A stretch of DNA of 7,501 bases from Desulfocapsa sp. (GTDB taxonomy: Bacteria; Desulfobacterota; Desulfobulbia; Desulfobulbales; Desulfocapsaceae): positions 1-7,501 of the forward strand of contig JAOZTO010000110.1 of assembly GCA_029942265.1 (NCBI GenBank), read 5' to 3'. Positions 1-6,317 of the stretch are shown piece by piece. The stretch's first letter is position 1. Each line of letters begins with the position of its first letter. Under the pieces are notes generated by a model. The model worked only from the letters and a program-made list of their open reading frames with translations. It searched no databases and had not been told where the DNA came from. The position numbers and the translations under genes were made by a program.

Positions 1-111
1 TATTCCGAGGATAAAATTTTTCATTTAACGAAGAGATCGGGACAAAAGGCATTAGATCAACAGGCTCAGAGATATCGGTACACATATTACAGACCGAAGT
101 ATAGATTTTGA
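1..111 (+). CDS. C-terminal end of an unidentified protein (partial)
   Basis: Frame 1 is open from the window edge to a TGA at 109-111, giving 36 residues; the other two forward frames close within the first 30 bases. The visible tail is polar and ends in a Tyr/Arg-rich run (RYRYTYYRPKYRF). I do not recognise it. In many bacteria the gene before nusA is rimP, but this tail lacks the hydrophobic, SH3-like ending I expect of RimP, so position alone does not justify that name. Four of its five arginine codons are AGA, whereas nusA just downstream mostly uses CGT. This could mean an unrelated or transferred gene, or an open frame that is not translated. It ends 65 bp before the nusA start. Confidence 0.35.
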   Translation, partial: YSEDKIFHLTKRSGQKALDQQAQRYRYTYYRPKYRF

Positions 112-164
112 GAAGACGCTGAAAAATTACAGAAAAAAATACAAAGAAAATGTAAGTTTTTTTT

Positions 165-170
165 GTGGAG
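165..170 (+). promoter_or_regulatory. nusA ribosome binding site (decides the start)
   Basis: GTGGAG at 165-170 carries the anti-Shine-Dalgarno match GGAG (167-170), six bases before ATG 177. The GTG at 165 could itself be read as an in-frame start, but it has only AT-rich sequence with a run of eight T before it and no ribosome binding site. The GTG is therefore better explained as part of the binding site for ATG 177. Confidence 0.7.
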
Positions 171-176
171 AATGAC

Positions 177-1571
177 ATGGTATCGGATTTAAAACGTATT
201 ATTGATCAGATTTGCAGGGATCGTGGTTTTGATAAAAAATTGCTGATAGAGGCAATTGAAGAGGCTGTGGAATCAGCTGCTAAAAAGAAACTCGGTTCTA
301 GGCGCGATATTGAAGTGCGCTTCAATGAGGAATTTGGTGAAGTAGAAGTTTTTCAGTTTCGTGCAGTAGTAGAGACTGTGGAAGACGAGCAAACAGAAAT
401 TTCCTTTGAAGAAGCACAAGTTCTTGATCCTGAAGTTCAGATGGGTGATGAGCTTGGCGAAAAAATGGAAAACATTGAAGATTTAGGACGTATTGCTGCG
501 CAATCTGCCAAACAAGTCATCATCCATAAAATGAAAGATGCCGAGCGTGACGTTATTTTTGAGATGTTTAAAGATCGAAAGGGCGAAGTTGTAAGCGGTA
601 TTGTTCAACGTTTTGAACGTGGTAATATGGTGGTTAATCTTGGGCGTACAGATGCTATTTTGCCGCGCGACCAGCAGATCCCCAAACGTTCCTTCAAACA
701 GGGTGATCGTATTAGGGCGTACCTTGATGATGTTCGTCAGAATGCCAGAGATTCTCAACTGATCTTGTCCCGTACCTGTAATGATTTTTTAGTTAAACTA
801 TTTACTCTTGAAGTTCCTGAAATCGCCGAAGGTATTGTAGAGGTTATGGGAGTCAGTCGTGAACCGGGGTTTAGGGCAAAAATTGCTGTTAGCTCCCTTG
901 AAACAGATGTGGATCCTGTGGGAGCATGTGTAGGAATGAAGGGATCAAGGGTACAGAATGTCGTACAGGAATTACAGGGTGAACGAATTGATATTGTTCC
1001 CTGGAGTCCAGATCCTGCGAAATACGTGTACAATGCCTTGGCTCCAGCCCACGTATCGATGGTTATGGCTGATGAAGAGGCCAAAACTCTTTTGGTTGTT
1101 GTGCCAAACGACCAACTTTCACTGGCAATAGGTCGTCAGGGACAAAATGTACGCCTTGCATCAAGGTTGCTCGGTTGGCGAATTGATGTGAAGAGTGAAC
1201 AACGCTATGCAAATTTGGAAGATCCGGGATACCAGACACTTCTTGCTATTGGTGGGATTGACGAACCAATGGCCGATCAACTTCTTGCCCGTGGTATTTA
1301 TTCCATTGAAAAGCTGGCGGAAGCTGCAGTTGAAGATTTGATAGTTATTCGATCAATTGGTGAAGATCAGGCACAGCACTTCGTTGATACTGCAAAAAAA
1401 ATGATTGAAGAGGGTATAACTACAGCATCTTTGACAAAAGAAGAAGATAGTAAAGCCGAAGAACCTACCGTTGATGGGAATGTCGCAGAGGAAGCAAAAA
1501 ACGATTCTGCTGTGGCTGAAGCACCTGTGGAACAGGTTGTTGAGGATGCACAGAAGGATGAACAAAAGTAA
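177..1571 (+). CDS. nusA: Transcription termination/antitermination factor NusA
   Basis: NusA binds RNA polymerase and nascent RNA in the cytoplasm and modulates pausing, intrinsic termination and antitermination, including on rRNA operons. With the ATG at 177 the protein has 464 residues. The N-terminal polymerase-binding domain begins SDLKRIIDQICRDRGFDKK. An S1 RNA-binding domain covers roughly residues 135-200 (GEVVSGIVQRFERGNMVVNL). Two KH domains follow, with loops GMKG (253-256) and GRQG (319-322). A helix-hairpin-helix-like segment lies around residues 345-410 (LLAIGGIDEPMADQLLARGI). The last 40 or so residues are an acidic, low-complexity tail. The ATG at 177 is preferred over GTG 165 because GGAG sits six bases before it and because NusA proteins normally begin close to this helix. 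The gene heads the operon and overlaps ylxR by 14 bp. Identification is secure; only the start is open. Confidence 0.97.
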   Translation: MVSDLKRIIDQICRDRGFDKKLLIEAIEEAVESAAKKKLGSRRDIEVRFNEEFGEVEVFQFRAVVETVEDEQTEISFEEAQVLDPEVQMGDELGEKMENIEDLGRIAAQSAKQVIIHKMKDAERDVIFEMFKDRKGEVVSGIVQRFERGNMVVNLGRTDAILPRDQQIPKRSFKQGDRIRAYLDDVRQNARDSQLILSRTCNDFLVKLFTLEVPEIAEGIVEVMGVSREPGFRAKIAVSSLETDVDPVGACVGMKGSRVQNVVQELQGERIDIVPWSPDPAKYVYNALAPAHVSMVMADEEAKTLLVVVPNDQLSLAIGRQGQNVRLASRLLGWRIDVKSEQRYANLEDPGYQTLLAIGGIDEPMADQLLARGIYSIEKLAEAAVEDLIVIRSIGEDQAQHFVDTAKKMIEEGITTASLTKEEDSKAEEPTVDGNVAEEAKNDSAVAEAPVEQVVEDAQKDEQK

Positions 1572-1788
1572 ACAGGTGTATCCGATTCGAACCTGCGTTG
1601 TCTGTCGTAAACAGTTTGAAAAAAATAAACTTATGCGATATGTGTGGGATGATGAGGAAAAACTTGCTGTTGTGGATATATTGCACAGTATGTCTGGACG
1701 TGGAGCGTATTGTTGCAAAGATAAAGCATGTAGTCATCACTTTTTGACTCGAAGACAGGGGTGGAAAAGGGCTTTTCGTCTGAATTGA
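1558..1788 (+). CDS. ylxR: YlxR family RNA-binding protein (DUF448)
   Basis: This is a small basic protein of 76 residues. It carries the two family signatures: RTCVVC at residues 11-16 (usual form RTCVGC) and SGRGAYCC at 46-53 (usual form GRGAYLC). A basic C-terminal helix follows (TRRQGWKRAF). YlxR is almost always encoded between nusA and infB. In Firmicutes it has been reported as an RNA-binding modulator of RNase P (RnpM), but its role in this lineage is not known to me. The start at 1558 lies inside the nusA end (14-bp overlap), with GAGG about 12 bases upstream, suggesting translational coupling. An in-frame ATG at 1546 would add four residues. The frame also extends upstream inside nusA to 1471, but that part overlaps nusA coding sequence and resembles nothing in YlxR. 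Confidence 0.92.
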   Translation: MNKSKQVYPIRTCVVCRKQFEKNKLMRYVWDDEEKLAVVDILHSMSGRGAYCCKDKACSHHFLTRRQGWKRAFRLN

Positions 1789-1811
1789 TTTATATTACAC
1801 GTCTATTCACG

Positions 1812-1908
1812 ATTTGACCGTGTTGTCAAATGTGGGTTTACATTTTGATGGCTGAGTATTTTTACAACGGCATCACATTTATATGACAAGCTTGTAAAAA
1901 GGTCAAAT
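1812..1908. repeat. 97-bp segment bounded by inverted repeats, between ylxR and infB
   Basis: The segment is bounded by a perfect 8-bp inverted repeat, ATTTGACC (1812-1819) and GGTCAAAT (1901-1908). Inside it are ATTTGAC/GTCAAAT (1812-1818 with 1825-1831), AAATGT/ACATTT (1828-1833 with 1840-1845), TTTTTACAA/TTGTAAAAA (1859-1867 with 1892-1900) and the 10-bp palindrome ACAAGCTTGT. The competing pairings mean the RNA could fold in more than one way. No reading frame is present. Positions 1847-1875 look like a short version of the hairpin at 1913-1978. The structure suggests a MITE- or REP-like element, or remnants of one, inserted in the operon. That interpretation is inference. Confidence 0.5.
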
Positions 1909-1912
1909 TTGA

Positions 1913-1978
1913 GATGGCTAAGTGAAAAAACTCCATTTGTAGCAACGAAGCAGATGGAGAGTTTTTACGACGCCATCA
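1913..1978. repeat. Long imperfect hairpin repeat upstream of infB
   Basis: GATGGC at 1913-1918 pairs with GCCATC at 1972-1977, and the pairing continues inwards through AAAAA/TTTTT to the core stem CTCCATTTG/CAGATGGAG. A degenerate copy at 1847-1875 starts GATGGCTGAGT (compare GATGGCTAAGT here) and ends TTTTTACAACGGCATCA (compare TTTTTACGACGCCATCA), but lacks about 37 bases, which are exactly the core stem-loop. From memory, similar GATGGC...GCCATC palindromes are dispersed in Desulfobacterota genomes, which fits the taxonomic guess; I cannot verify this here. Confidence 0.55.
1931..1966 (+). terminator. Terminator-like stem-loop before infB
   Basis: Stem CTCCATTTG (1931-1939) pairs with CAGATGGAG (1951-1959) over nine positions with one G-U wobble and an 11-base loop. 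AG and five T (1962-1966) follow. Six A (1925-1930) precede the stem, so the structure is also terminator-like on the minus strand, where it would be followed by TTTTTT. It lies inside an operon whose genes normally share a transcript, so it may attenuate, mark the end of a nusA-ylxR transcript, or simply be the core of the repeat. I see no convincing promoter between it and infB. Confidence 0.4.
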
Positions 1979-2012
1979 TTATATTTGTAACTGGGAAAGA
2001 CAGGAGTAGGGA

Positions 2013-4784
2013 ATGAGTAGGGTTAGGGTTTATGAATTGGCTAAAGAGGCCGGTATGGCCAGTAAAGCTTTGGCTGAGAAACTGATTGGGCTTGGATATG
2101 ATGTGAAAGGTCATAGCTCAACAGTTGACGATGAAACGGCTTTGAAGATCCGTACAGAAGTCTTGAAGGATTCCAAGTCTGCACTGGTTGAAAAGAGAAT
2201 TGACAGTGACAAATCTGGTACTACAGTTATTCGCCGTCGTGCTACAGTTATTCGTCGTCGTCCAAAGGATGAAACTTCTGATGAGCCGAAAGATGTGGAT
2301 ACAACTGAAGTTGTCAGTGCATCCGAGGATGAAAAATTCACTACAATAGAAGAAAAAACTATTGAGACTGAAACTGAGGCTGTGGCTGAGGCTGAAGTAG
2401 AAGTTGAAATAGAAGCCGAGGCAGAAGCACCAGTTATAGCTGCTCCTTCCGTTGAAGAACTTATTGCTCAGGCTGCTGAGGATGATGCAGAGGCTGAGAG
2501 AAAAGCTGTGGAAATTGCTGCACAGGAAGCGAAGGACAAAGCTTCTGTGACTAAAAATGAAGCAGATAAAAATACAAAACCAGTGGTTAAAGAAAAAAAA
2601 CCTCCTGTAAAAACTGGAATTGCTAAAGTTGTCGGAACCATAGAACTTCCCAAGGAAGAAAAACCGACCCCTCGAAGAAAAACAGGACGACCACCAGCAA
2701 GAAGACCAGCTCCAAAAACACAAGGACAGCAGCCACCAGCTGATCCTTCCGCTCCAGCCCGTGGAAAGAAAAAAGGTAAAAAAGAGAATGCTCCTCAAAG
2801 TGAAGATGATTCACGGAAAAATGAAAAAGGAAACCGGAAGGGAGCTAAAAAAGGACGGAAAAATGTCAGGGTTACACGATTTGGTTATGACGGTGACCAG
2901 CGATACGGTAAACGTGGTAAAAAAGGGCGTGGCAGAGTAAAGAACGCTCCTCAGCAGCCTGCGGCAGAAATGAAAGCCAGTAAGAAAAAAATCAGGGTGT
3001 ATGAAACTATCAGCGTTGGCGATCTTGCCCATCGTATGCGTATTAAGTCCAATGAAATTATTGCTAAATTAATGGGCCTTGGTGTTATGGCGACTGTTAA
3101 TCAGGCACTTGATGTAGATACTGCAATATTAGTGGCCTCTGATTTTGGGTATGAGGTTGAACAGGCTGTAACAGAGGAAATTGGGGTTGAACAACTGGAT
3201 CTTCAGGAAGGCGGTGGTGTAGCGGTATCAAGATCGCCAGTTATTACAGTCATGGGGCATGTCGATCATGGAAAAACTTCCATTCTTGATGCTATTCGAA
3301 AAACAGATGTGGCAGAAGGCGAGGCTGGAGGCATTACTCAACATATTGGTGCATATCACGTTCAGTCCCAGGCTGGTGATGTGACGTTTGTCGATACTCC
3401 AGGTCATGCCGCATTTACTGAGATGCGTTCTCGTGGTGCTCAAATAACAGACCTTGTTATACTTGTTGTTGCAGCAGATGACGGGGTCATGGATCAGACC
3501 CGTGAGGCAATTCACCATGCTCAGGCAGCAGAGGTTCCGTTACTTGTTGCAGTAAATAAAATTGATAAAGAAAATGCAGATCCTGAACGAGTGAAAAGAG
3601 AGCTTGCAGATCTTAATCTTGCCCCTGAAGAGTGGGGTGGTGAAACTATTTTTGTGGAAATATCAGCTAAAAACAATATCGGTATAGATACGCTCATGGA
3701 AAATATTGAGCTGATGGCTGAAATGATGGAGCTTAAAGCAGACCCTGAGCGAAAAGCTAGGGGGCGCGTGGTTGAAGCTAAACTTGATAAAGGGCGTGGG
3801 GCAGTTGCAACCGTTCTAATTCAAGAAGGTACACTACAGGCTGGAGATCATTTTGTTGTCGGTCAGTTTAGTGGAAAAGTAAGAGCACTATTGAATGACA
3901 AAAGCCAGCCAATCAAAAGTGCAGGGCCTTCTATACCAGTGGAGGTACAGGGTATCAGTGGTGTTCCCTCTGCAGGTGATGAATTTGTCGTCGTAACCGA
4001 TGAAAAAATGGCTAAAAATGTTGCTCAGGCTAGAACTTTGAAAGTTCGTGAAAGCGAGCTTGCATCTGGATCTAAGGTGTCACTTGATTCACTGTTTGAG
4101 AAGTTGAATGAAGGAGATGTTCAGGAACTACGCATCGTCCTTCGTGCAGATGTGCAGGGTACATTGGAAGCATTCGGAAAAGCGGCTGAAAAACTTTCCA
4201 CAGAAGAAGTGAAAGTGAAGATCCTTCATGAAGGTACCGGCACAATGACTGATTCTGATGTCTTACTCGCCTCTGCATCAGAAGCTATTATCATAGGTTT
4301 TAATGTACGTCCATCAGGCAAAGTGAAGGAGCTGGCTGTCAAAGAAAATGTGGATATGCGTTCTTATGATGTTATCTATCACGCACTTGATGATATTACA
4401 GCTGCAATGGTCGGTATGCTCGCACCTGATTTTGTCGAAGATGTAATTGGTAACGCTGAGGTACGTGAGACGTTTAAGGCACCCAAAGTTGGTACCATTG
4501 CCGGTTGTTCCGTGGCAGATGGTAAAATTACCAGGAATGCCATGGTTCATGTCCTTCGGGACGGTGTTGTTGTGAACACAGGAAAGATAGAATCGCTACG
4601 CCGTTTTAAGGAAGATGTGAAGGAAGTTCTTTCTGGGTATGAGTGTGGTATGTCTATCGAGAATTTTAACGACATTAAGGTTGGCGATGTTCTTGAAGCT
4701 TTTGTGATGAAAGAGGTTGCAGCAAGCCTTGGTACTGCTCTTCATGAAAAGAAGGATGCGGAAGATACGGAAGAAGAGAGCTAG
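2013..4784 (+). CDS. infB: Translation initiation factor IF-2
   Basis: IF-2 is the GTPase that places fMet-tRNA on the 30S subunit and promotes 50S joining. At 923 residues it is long but normal for a proteobacterial IF-2. Order of parts: a first IF2_N helical domain (about 1-50); a low-complexity linker (about 55-320), first Glu/Ala-rich then Lys/Arg/Pro-rich; a second IF2_N domain (about 326-378); the G domain; beta-barrel domains; and the C-terminal tRNA-binding domain with GYECG at 875-879. All GTPase motifs are intact: GHVDHGKT (415-422), GGITQHIGA (from 439), DTPGH (461-465), NKID (515-518) and SAK (551-553). The start has AGGAG at 2002-2006, six bases upstream. After the usual ending FVMKEVAASL there is an extra acidic tail of about 17 residues (to TEEES). 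The stop codon coincides with the edge of a palindromic repeat. The 224-bp hairpin-rich gap before it could regulate it. Confidence 0.98.
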   Translation: MSRVRVYELAKEAGMASKALAEKLIGLGYDVKGHSSTVDDETALKIRTEVLKDSKSALVEKRIDSDKSGTTVIRRRATVIRRRPKDETSDEPKDVDTTEVVSASEDEKFTTIEEKTIETETEAVAEAEVEVEIEAEAEAPVIAAPSVEELIAQAAEDDAEAERKAVEIAAQEAKDKASVTKNEADKNTKPVVKEKKPPVKTGIAKVVGTIELPKEEKPTPRRKTGRPPARRPAPKTQGQQPPADPSAPARGKKKGKKENAPQSEDDSRKNEKGNRKGAKKGRKNVRVTRFGYDGDQRYGKRGKKGRGRVKNAPQQPAAEMKASKKKIRVYETISVGDLAHRMRIKSNEIIAKLMGLGVMATVNQALDVDTAILVASDFGYEVEQAVTEEIGVEQLDLQEGGGVAVSRSPVITVMGHVDHGKTSILDAIRKTDVAEGEAGGITQHIGAYHVQSQAGDVTFVDTPGHAAFTEMRSRGAQITDLVILVVAADDGVMDQTREAIHHAQAAEVPLLVAVNKIDKENADPERVKRELADLNLAPEEWGGETIFVEISAKNNIGIDTLMENIELMAEMMELKADPERKARGRVVEAKLDKGRGAVATVLIQEGTLQAGDHFVVGQFSGKVRALLNDKSQPIKSAGPSIPVEVQGISGVPSAGDEFVVVTDEKMAKNVAQARTLKVRESELASGSKVSLDSLFEKLNEGDVQELRIVLRADVQGTLEAFGKAAEKLSTEEVKVKILHEGTGTMTDSDVLLASASEAIIIGFNVRPSGKVKELAVKENVDMRSYDVIYHALDDITAAMVGMLAPDFVEDVIGNAEVRETFKAPKVGTIAGCSVADGKITRNAMVHVLRDGVVVNTGKIESLRRFKEDVKEVLSGYECGMSIENFNDIKVGDVLEAFVMKEVAASLGTALHEKKDAEDTEEES
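2221..2262 (+). repeat. 21-bp tandem duplication inside infB
   Basis: Two adjacent 21-bp units (2221-2241 and 2242-2262), both starting CTACAGTTATTCG, differ mainly at one CGC/CGT codon and at the last base. They encode TVIRRRA and TVIRRRP in the linker after the first IF2_N domain. The reading frame is kept. This is most likely a local slippage duplication of the basic TVIRRR motif, in a linker that tolerates length change. Confidence 0.8.
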
Positions 4785-4861
4785 GAGGCTGTCCGAGAAT
4801 GGCCTTTCGCCCAAACTCGTAAGTTTTAGAAAGCTCTTCGATTCTGAACGGAAAGCCTATT
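4781..4861. repeat. Palindromic dispersed repeat, copy 1 (infB-rbfA gap)
   Basis: The left end, CTAGGAGGCTGTCCGAGAAT (4781-4800), matches the start of copy 2 (7444-7463) at 17 of 20 positions without gaps. The inner right arm, 4821-4861 read on the minus strand, matches copy 2 bases 7461-7501 at 33 of 41 positions without gaps. One copy therefore contains both arms of an imperfect palindrome centred near 4829-4830, able to form a long bulged hairpin. AGCTAG (4779-4784) and CTAGCT (4881-4886) form a further outer inverted repeat, so the element may extend to about 4886. It carries no gene. It sits directly after the infB stop and just before rbfA. Confidence 0.75.
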
Positions 4862-4894
4862 GTAGCCAATCTCTTAGGGGCTAGCTTCTTAGTA

Positions 4895-5323
4895 ATGGTG
4901 GATGTAACTATGTGGAATCCAAAAGAAACGATAGAATCCGTTGGCCTTGGCAAACGGGATCGAAAACGCTCAACTCGGGTAGCAGATGTTGTTCAGAGGG
5001 AGTTGTCACTTTTCTTTTTGCAGAAGGTGCGAGATCAGAAGTTAAGTGATGTCAGCATCTCACGAGTTGATGTAACTGACGATTTAAAGAATGCTCAAAT
5101 ATATTATACAATTAGCGGTGGTGAAAAAAATCACCAACAGGTTTCAACTGCCCTTAAAAATGCCACTGGATTTGTACGCAGTCATCTAGCAAAAATATTA
5201 AATCTTCGATACACCCCAGCATTAAAATTCATTTACGATGCCAAGGCCGAAAAGGTAAGTGAGATTGAGGCATTACTTGATGAAATCGCCTCAGAGAGAA
5301 GTGAGGTCATTGATGATTCCTGA
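4895..5323 (+). CDS. rbfA: 30S ribosome-binding factor RbfA
   Basis: RbfA is a small KH-fold protein that binds the immature 30S subunit and helps mature the 5' end region of 16S rRNA, especially in the cold. The protein has 142 residues from ATG 4895. Family hallmarks are RSTRVADVVQRELSLFF near the N terminus, SDVSISRVDVTDDLKNAQIYY in the first beta strands, and a KH-like helix-turn-helix followed by the signature LRYTPALKFIYD. The start is uncertain: ATG 4895 has only a distant GGGG (4877-4880). ATG 4910 (137 residues, MWNPKETI) has GGTGGA (4897-4902) seven bases upstream and is equally plausible. It overlaps nrnA by 11 bp. It follows infB after a 110-bp gap filled by a palindromic repeat. 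The DUF503 (ylxP) gene often found at this position in related operons is absent. Confidence 0.95.
   Translation: MVDVTMWNPKETIESVGLGKRDRKRSTRVADVVQRELSLFFLQKVRDQKLSDVSISRVDVTDDLKNAQIYYTISGGEKNHQQVSTALKNATGFVRSHLAKILNLRYTPALKFIYDAKAEKVSEIEALLDEIASERSEVIDDS
5303..5306 (+). promoter_or_regulatory. nrnA ribosome binding site (decides the start)
   Basis: GAGG inside the rbfA end lies six bases before ATG 5313. It supports that start over in-frame ATG codons further upstream (5259 and 5280), which lie deeper inside rbfA. Because the site is inside the upstream gene, nrnA translation is probably coupled to rbfA. Confidence 0.7.
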
Positions 5324-6305
5324 TATCATTGTCAATACTATTAAAGATGCTAGTCATGTCGTGCTCATTACGCATGTTCATCCTGACGGTGATGCACTAG
5401 GGTCGCTTTTTGGATTAGGAGATATACTTGAGGCACAAGGCAAAAAGGTCTTTCGTTATCTTGATGCACCTGTTTCATACTTATACGATTTTCTACCGGG
5501 TATTGAGCTTGGCAGTACTGATAGTAATGCTGCAATAGACTTTGCAAAGCAGGGTGAAAACGATGGCGGAAAAGTCGTTGCCATTGCTCTGGATTGTGGT
5601 GATTCAGGACGTATGGGAGATGCAGGAAATACCTTGCTGAGTATTACTCCCTTCCTGGTAATTGATCATCACTATGGACACCGTGAATTTGGAACGCATC
5701 TTTGGCTTGACTCTGACTGTTCTTCAACAGGAGAAATGGTCTACGAACTCGCACTTGCAATGGATGCACAAGTATCTTTAATTGCTGCTGTTTGTCTCTA
5801 TGTTGCTATTGTTACTGATACTGGTTCATTTTGTTATCAAAGTACAAGTGCACGAACGTTAAGAATTGCAGCAGATCTTGTGGAAAAAGGTGTGCGAACC
5901 GATGAAGTAGCTGCACATATTTACGAGAACTACACATTAGAACGACTTCGCTTGATGGAAATGGTTCTGGCAACATTGACTGTGCATTCAGATGCTCGGA
6001 TTGCTTTGATTCATGCGAGTGTTGATATGTTTGGTCATAGTGGTGCAAATAGTGATGATGTTGAGGGCTTTATTAATTACCCGAGATCGCTAAGCACTGT
6101 GCAAGTTGCAGGATTTATAAAAGAAACTGGAAATGGTGCTGTGTCGGTGAGTTTGCGTGCTAAAGGAAATGTTGATGTTGCTGCCGTTGCAGCAACTTTT
6201 GGTGGTGGTGGGCATAAGAACGCCGCTGGCTTTCGTATTTATGGTAAGCCTGTGCAAGATGTACGAAGTTTAGTGCTTACTGCATTAACCCAAGCTGTGG
6301 TTTAA
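5313..6305 (+). CDS. nrnA: DHH/DHHA1 phosphoesterase, NrnA-type oligoribonuclease / pAp phosphatase
   Basis: This is a bifunctional enzyme family of the RecJ/DHH superfamily, with two divalent metals in the active site. It degrades RNA fragments of two to a few nucleotides and/or removes the 3' phosphate of pAp. The protein has 330 residues, a normal length. Motifs are intact: THVHPDGDALGS (20-31, metal ligands H21, D25, D27), ALDCGDSGRM (D94), the namesake DHH at 118-120, TDTGSF (D169), and the C-terminal DHHA1 substrate-binding motif GGGGHKNAAG (297-306). The N terminus MIPDIIVNTIKDASHVVLITH fits the family. The position between rbfA and truB is common for this gene in many phyla. Whether nanoRNase or pAp phosphatase activity dominates cannot be told from the sequence. 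Confidence 0.93.
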   Translation: MIPDIIVNTIKDASHVVLITHVHPDGDALGSLFGLGDILEAQGKKVFRYLDAPVSYLYDFLPGIELGSTDSNAAIDFAKQGENDGGKVVAIALDCGDSGRMGDAGNTLLSITPFLVIDHHYGHREFGTHLWLDSDCSSTGEMVYELALAMDAQVSLIAAVCLYVAIVTDTGSFCYQSTSARTLRIAADLVEKGVRTDEVAAHIYENYTLERLRLMEMVLATLTVHSDARIALIHASVDMFGHSGANSDDVEGFINYPRSLSTVQVAGFIKETGNGAVSVSLRAKGNVDVAAVAATFGGGGHKNAAGFRIYGKPVQDVRSLVLTALTQAVV

Positions 6306-6317
6306 AAATCAAAGTTG

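Noticed and set aside
108..136. TTGAGA (108-113) as a -35 box for a nusA promoter.
   Set aside because: No acceptable -10 box lies 16-18 bases downstream (AGAAAA only).
112..164. Possible intrinsic terminator before nusA: TTACA...TGTAA followed by eight T.
   Set aside because: The stem is only five A/T-rich base pairs with a 19-base A-rich loop and no G-C content to speak of, too weak for a terminator.
165..176. GTG 165 as the nusA start, adding MEND.
   Set aside because: It has no ribosome binding site of its own, and it forms part of the GTGGAG site ideally spaced before ATG 177.
1471..1557. N-terminal extension of ylxR starting at 1471.
   Set aside because: It lies inside nusA in another frame, has no family similarity, and the YlxR signature begins after residue 10 of the protein from 1558.
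2341..2560. Glu/Ala-rich repetitive stretch as a DNA repeat or CRISPR-like array.
   Set aside because: It is low-complexity coding sequence (GAA/GAG/GCT codons) of the IF-2 linker, typical of the family, with no regular spacer structure.
2118..2798. Long minus-strand open frame opposite the infB linker (226 codons).
   Set aside because: It is a by-product of the low-complexity Glu/Lys/Ala codons of infB; the translation is Ser/Phe/Cys-rich without domains and lies opposite a certain gene.
2970..2990. Internal start within infB (Met before KASKKKIRVYE) giving a short IF-2 isoform as in E. coli.
   Set aside because: There is no Shine-Dalgarno sequence upstream of this ATG, so the sequence gives no support beyond analogy.
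5259..5312. N-terminal extension of nrnA starting at 5259.
   Set aside because: It overlaps rbfA coding sequence; GAGG at 5303-5306 is correctly placed for ATG 5313, and the family N terminus starts there.
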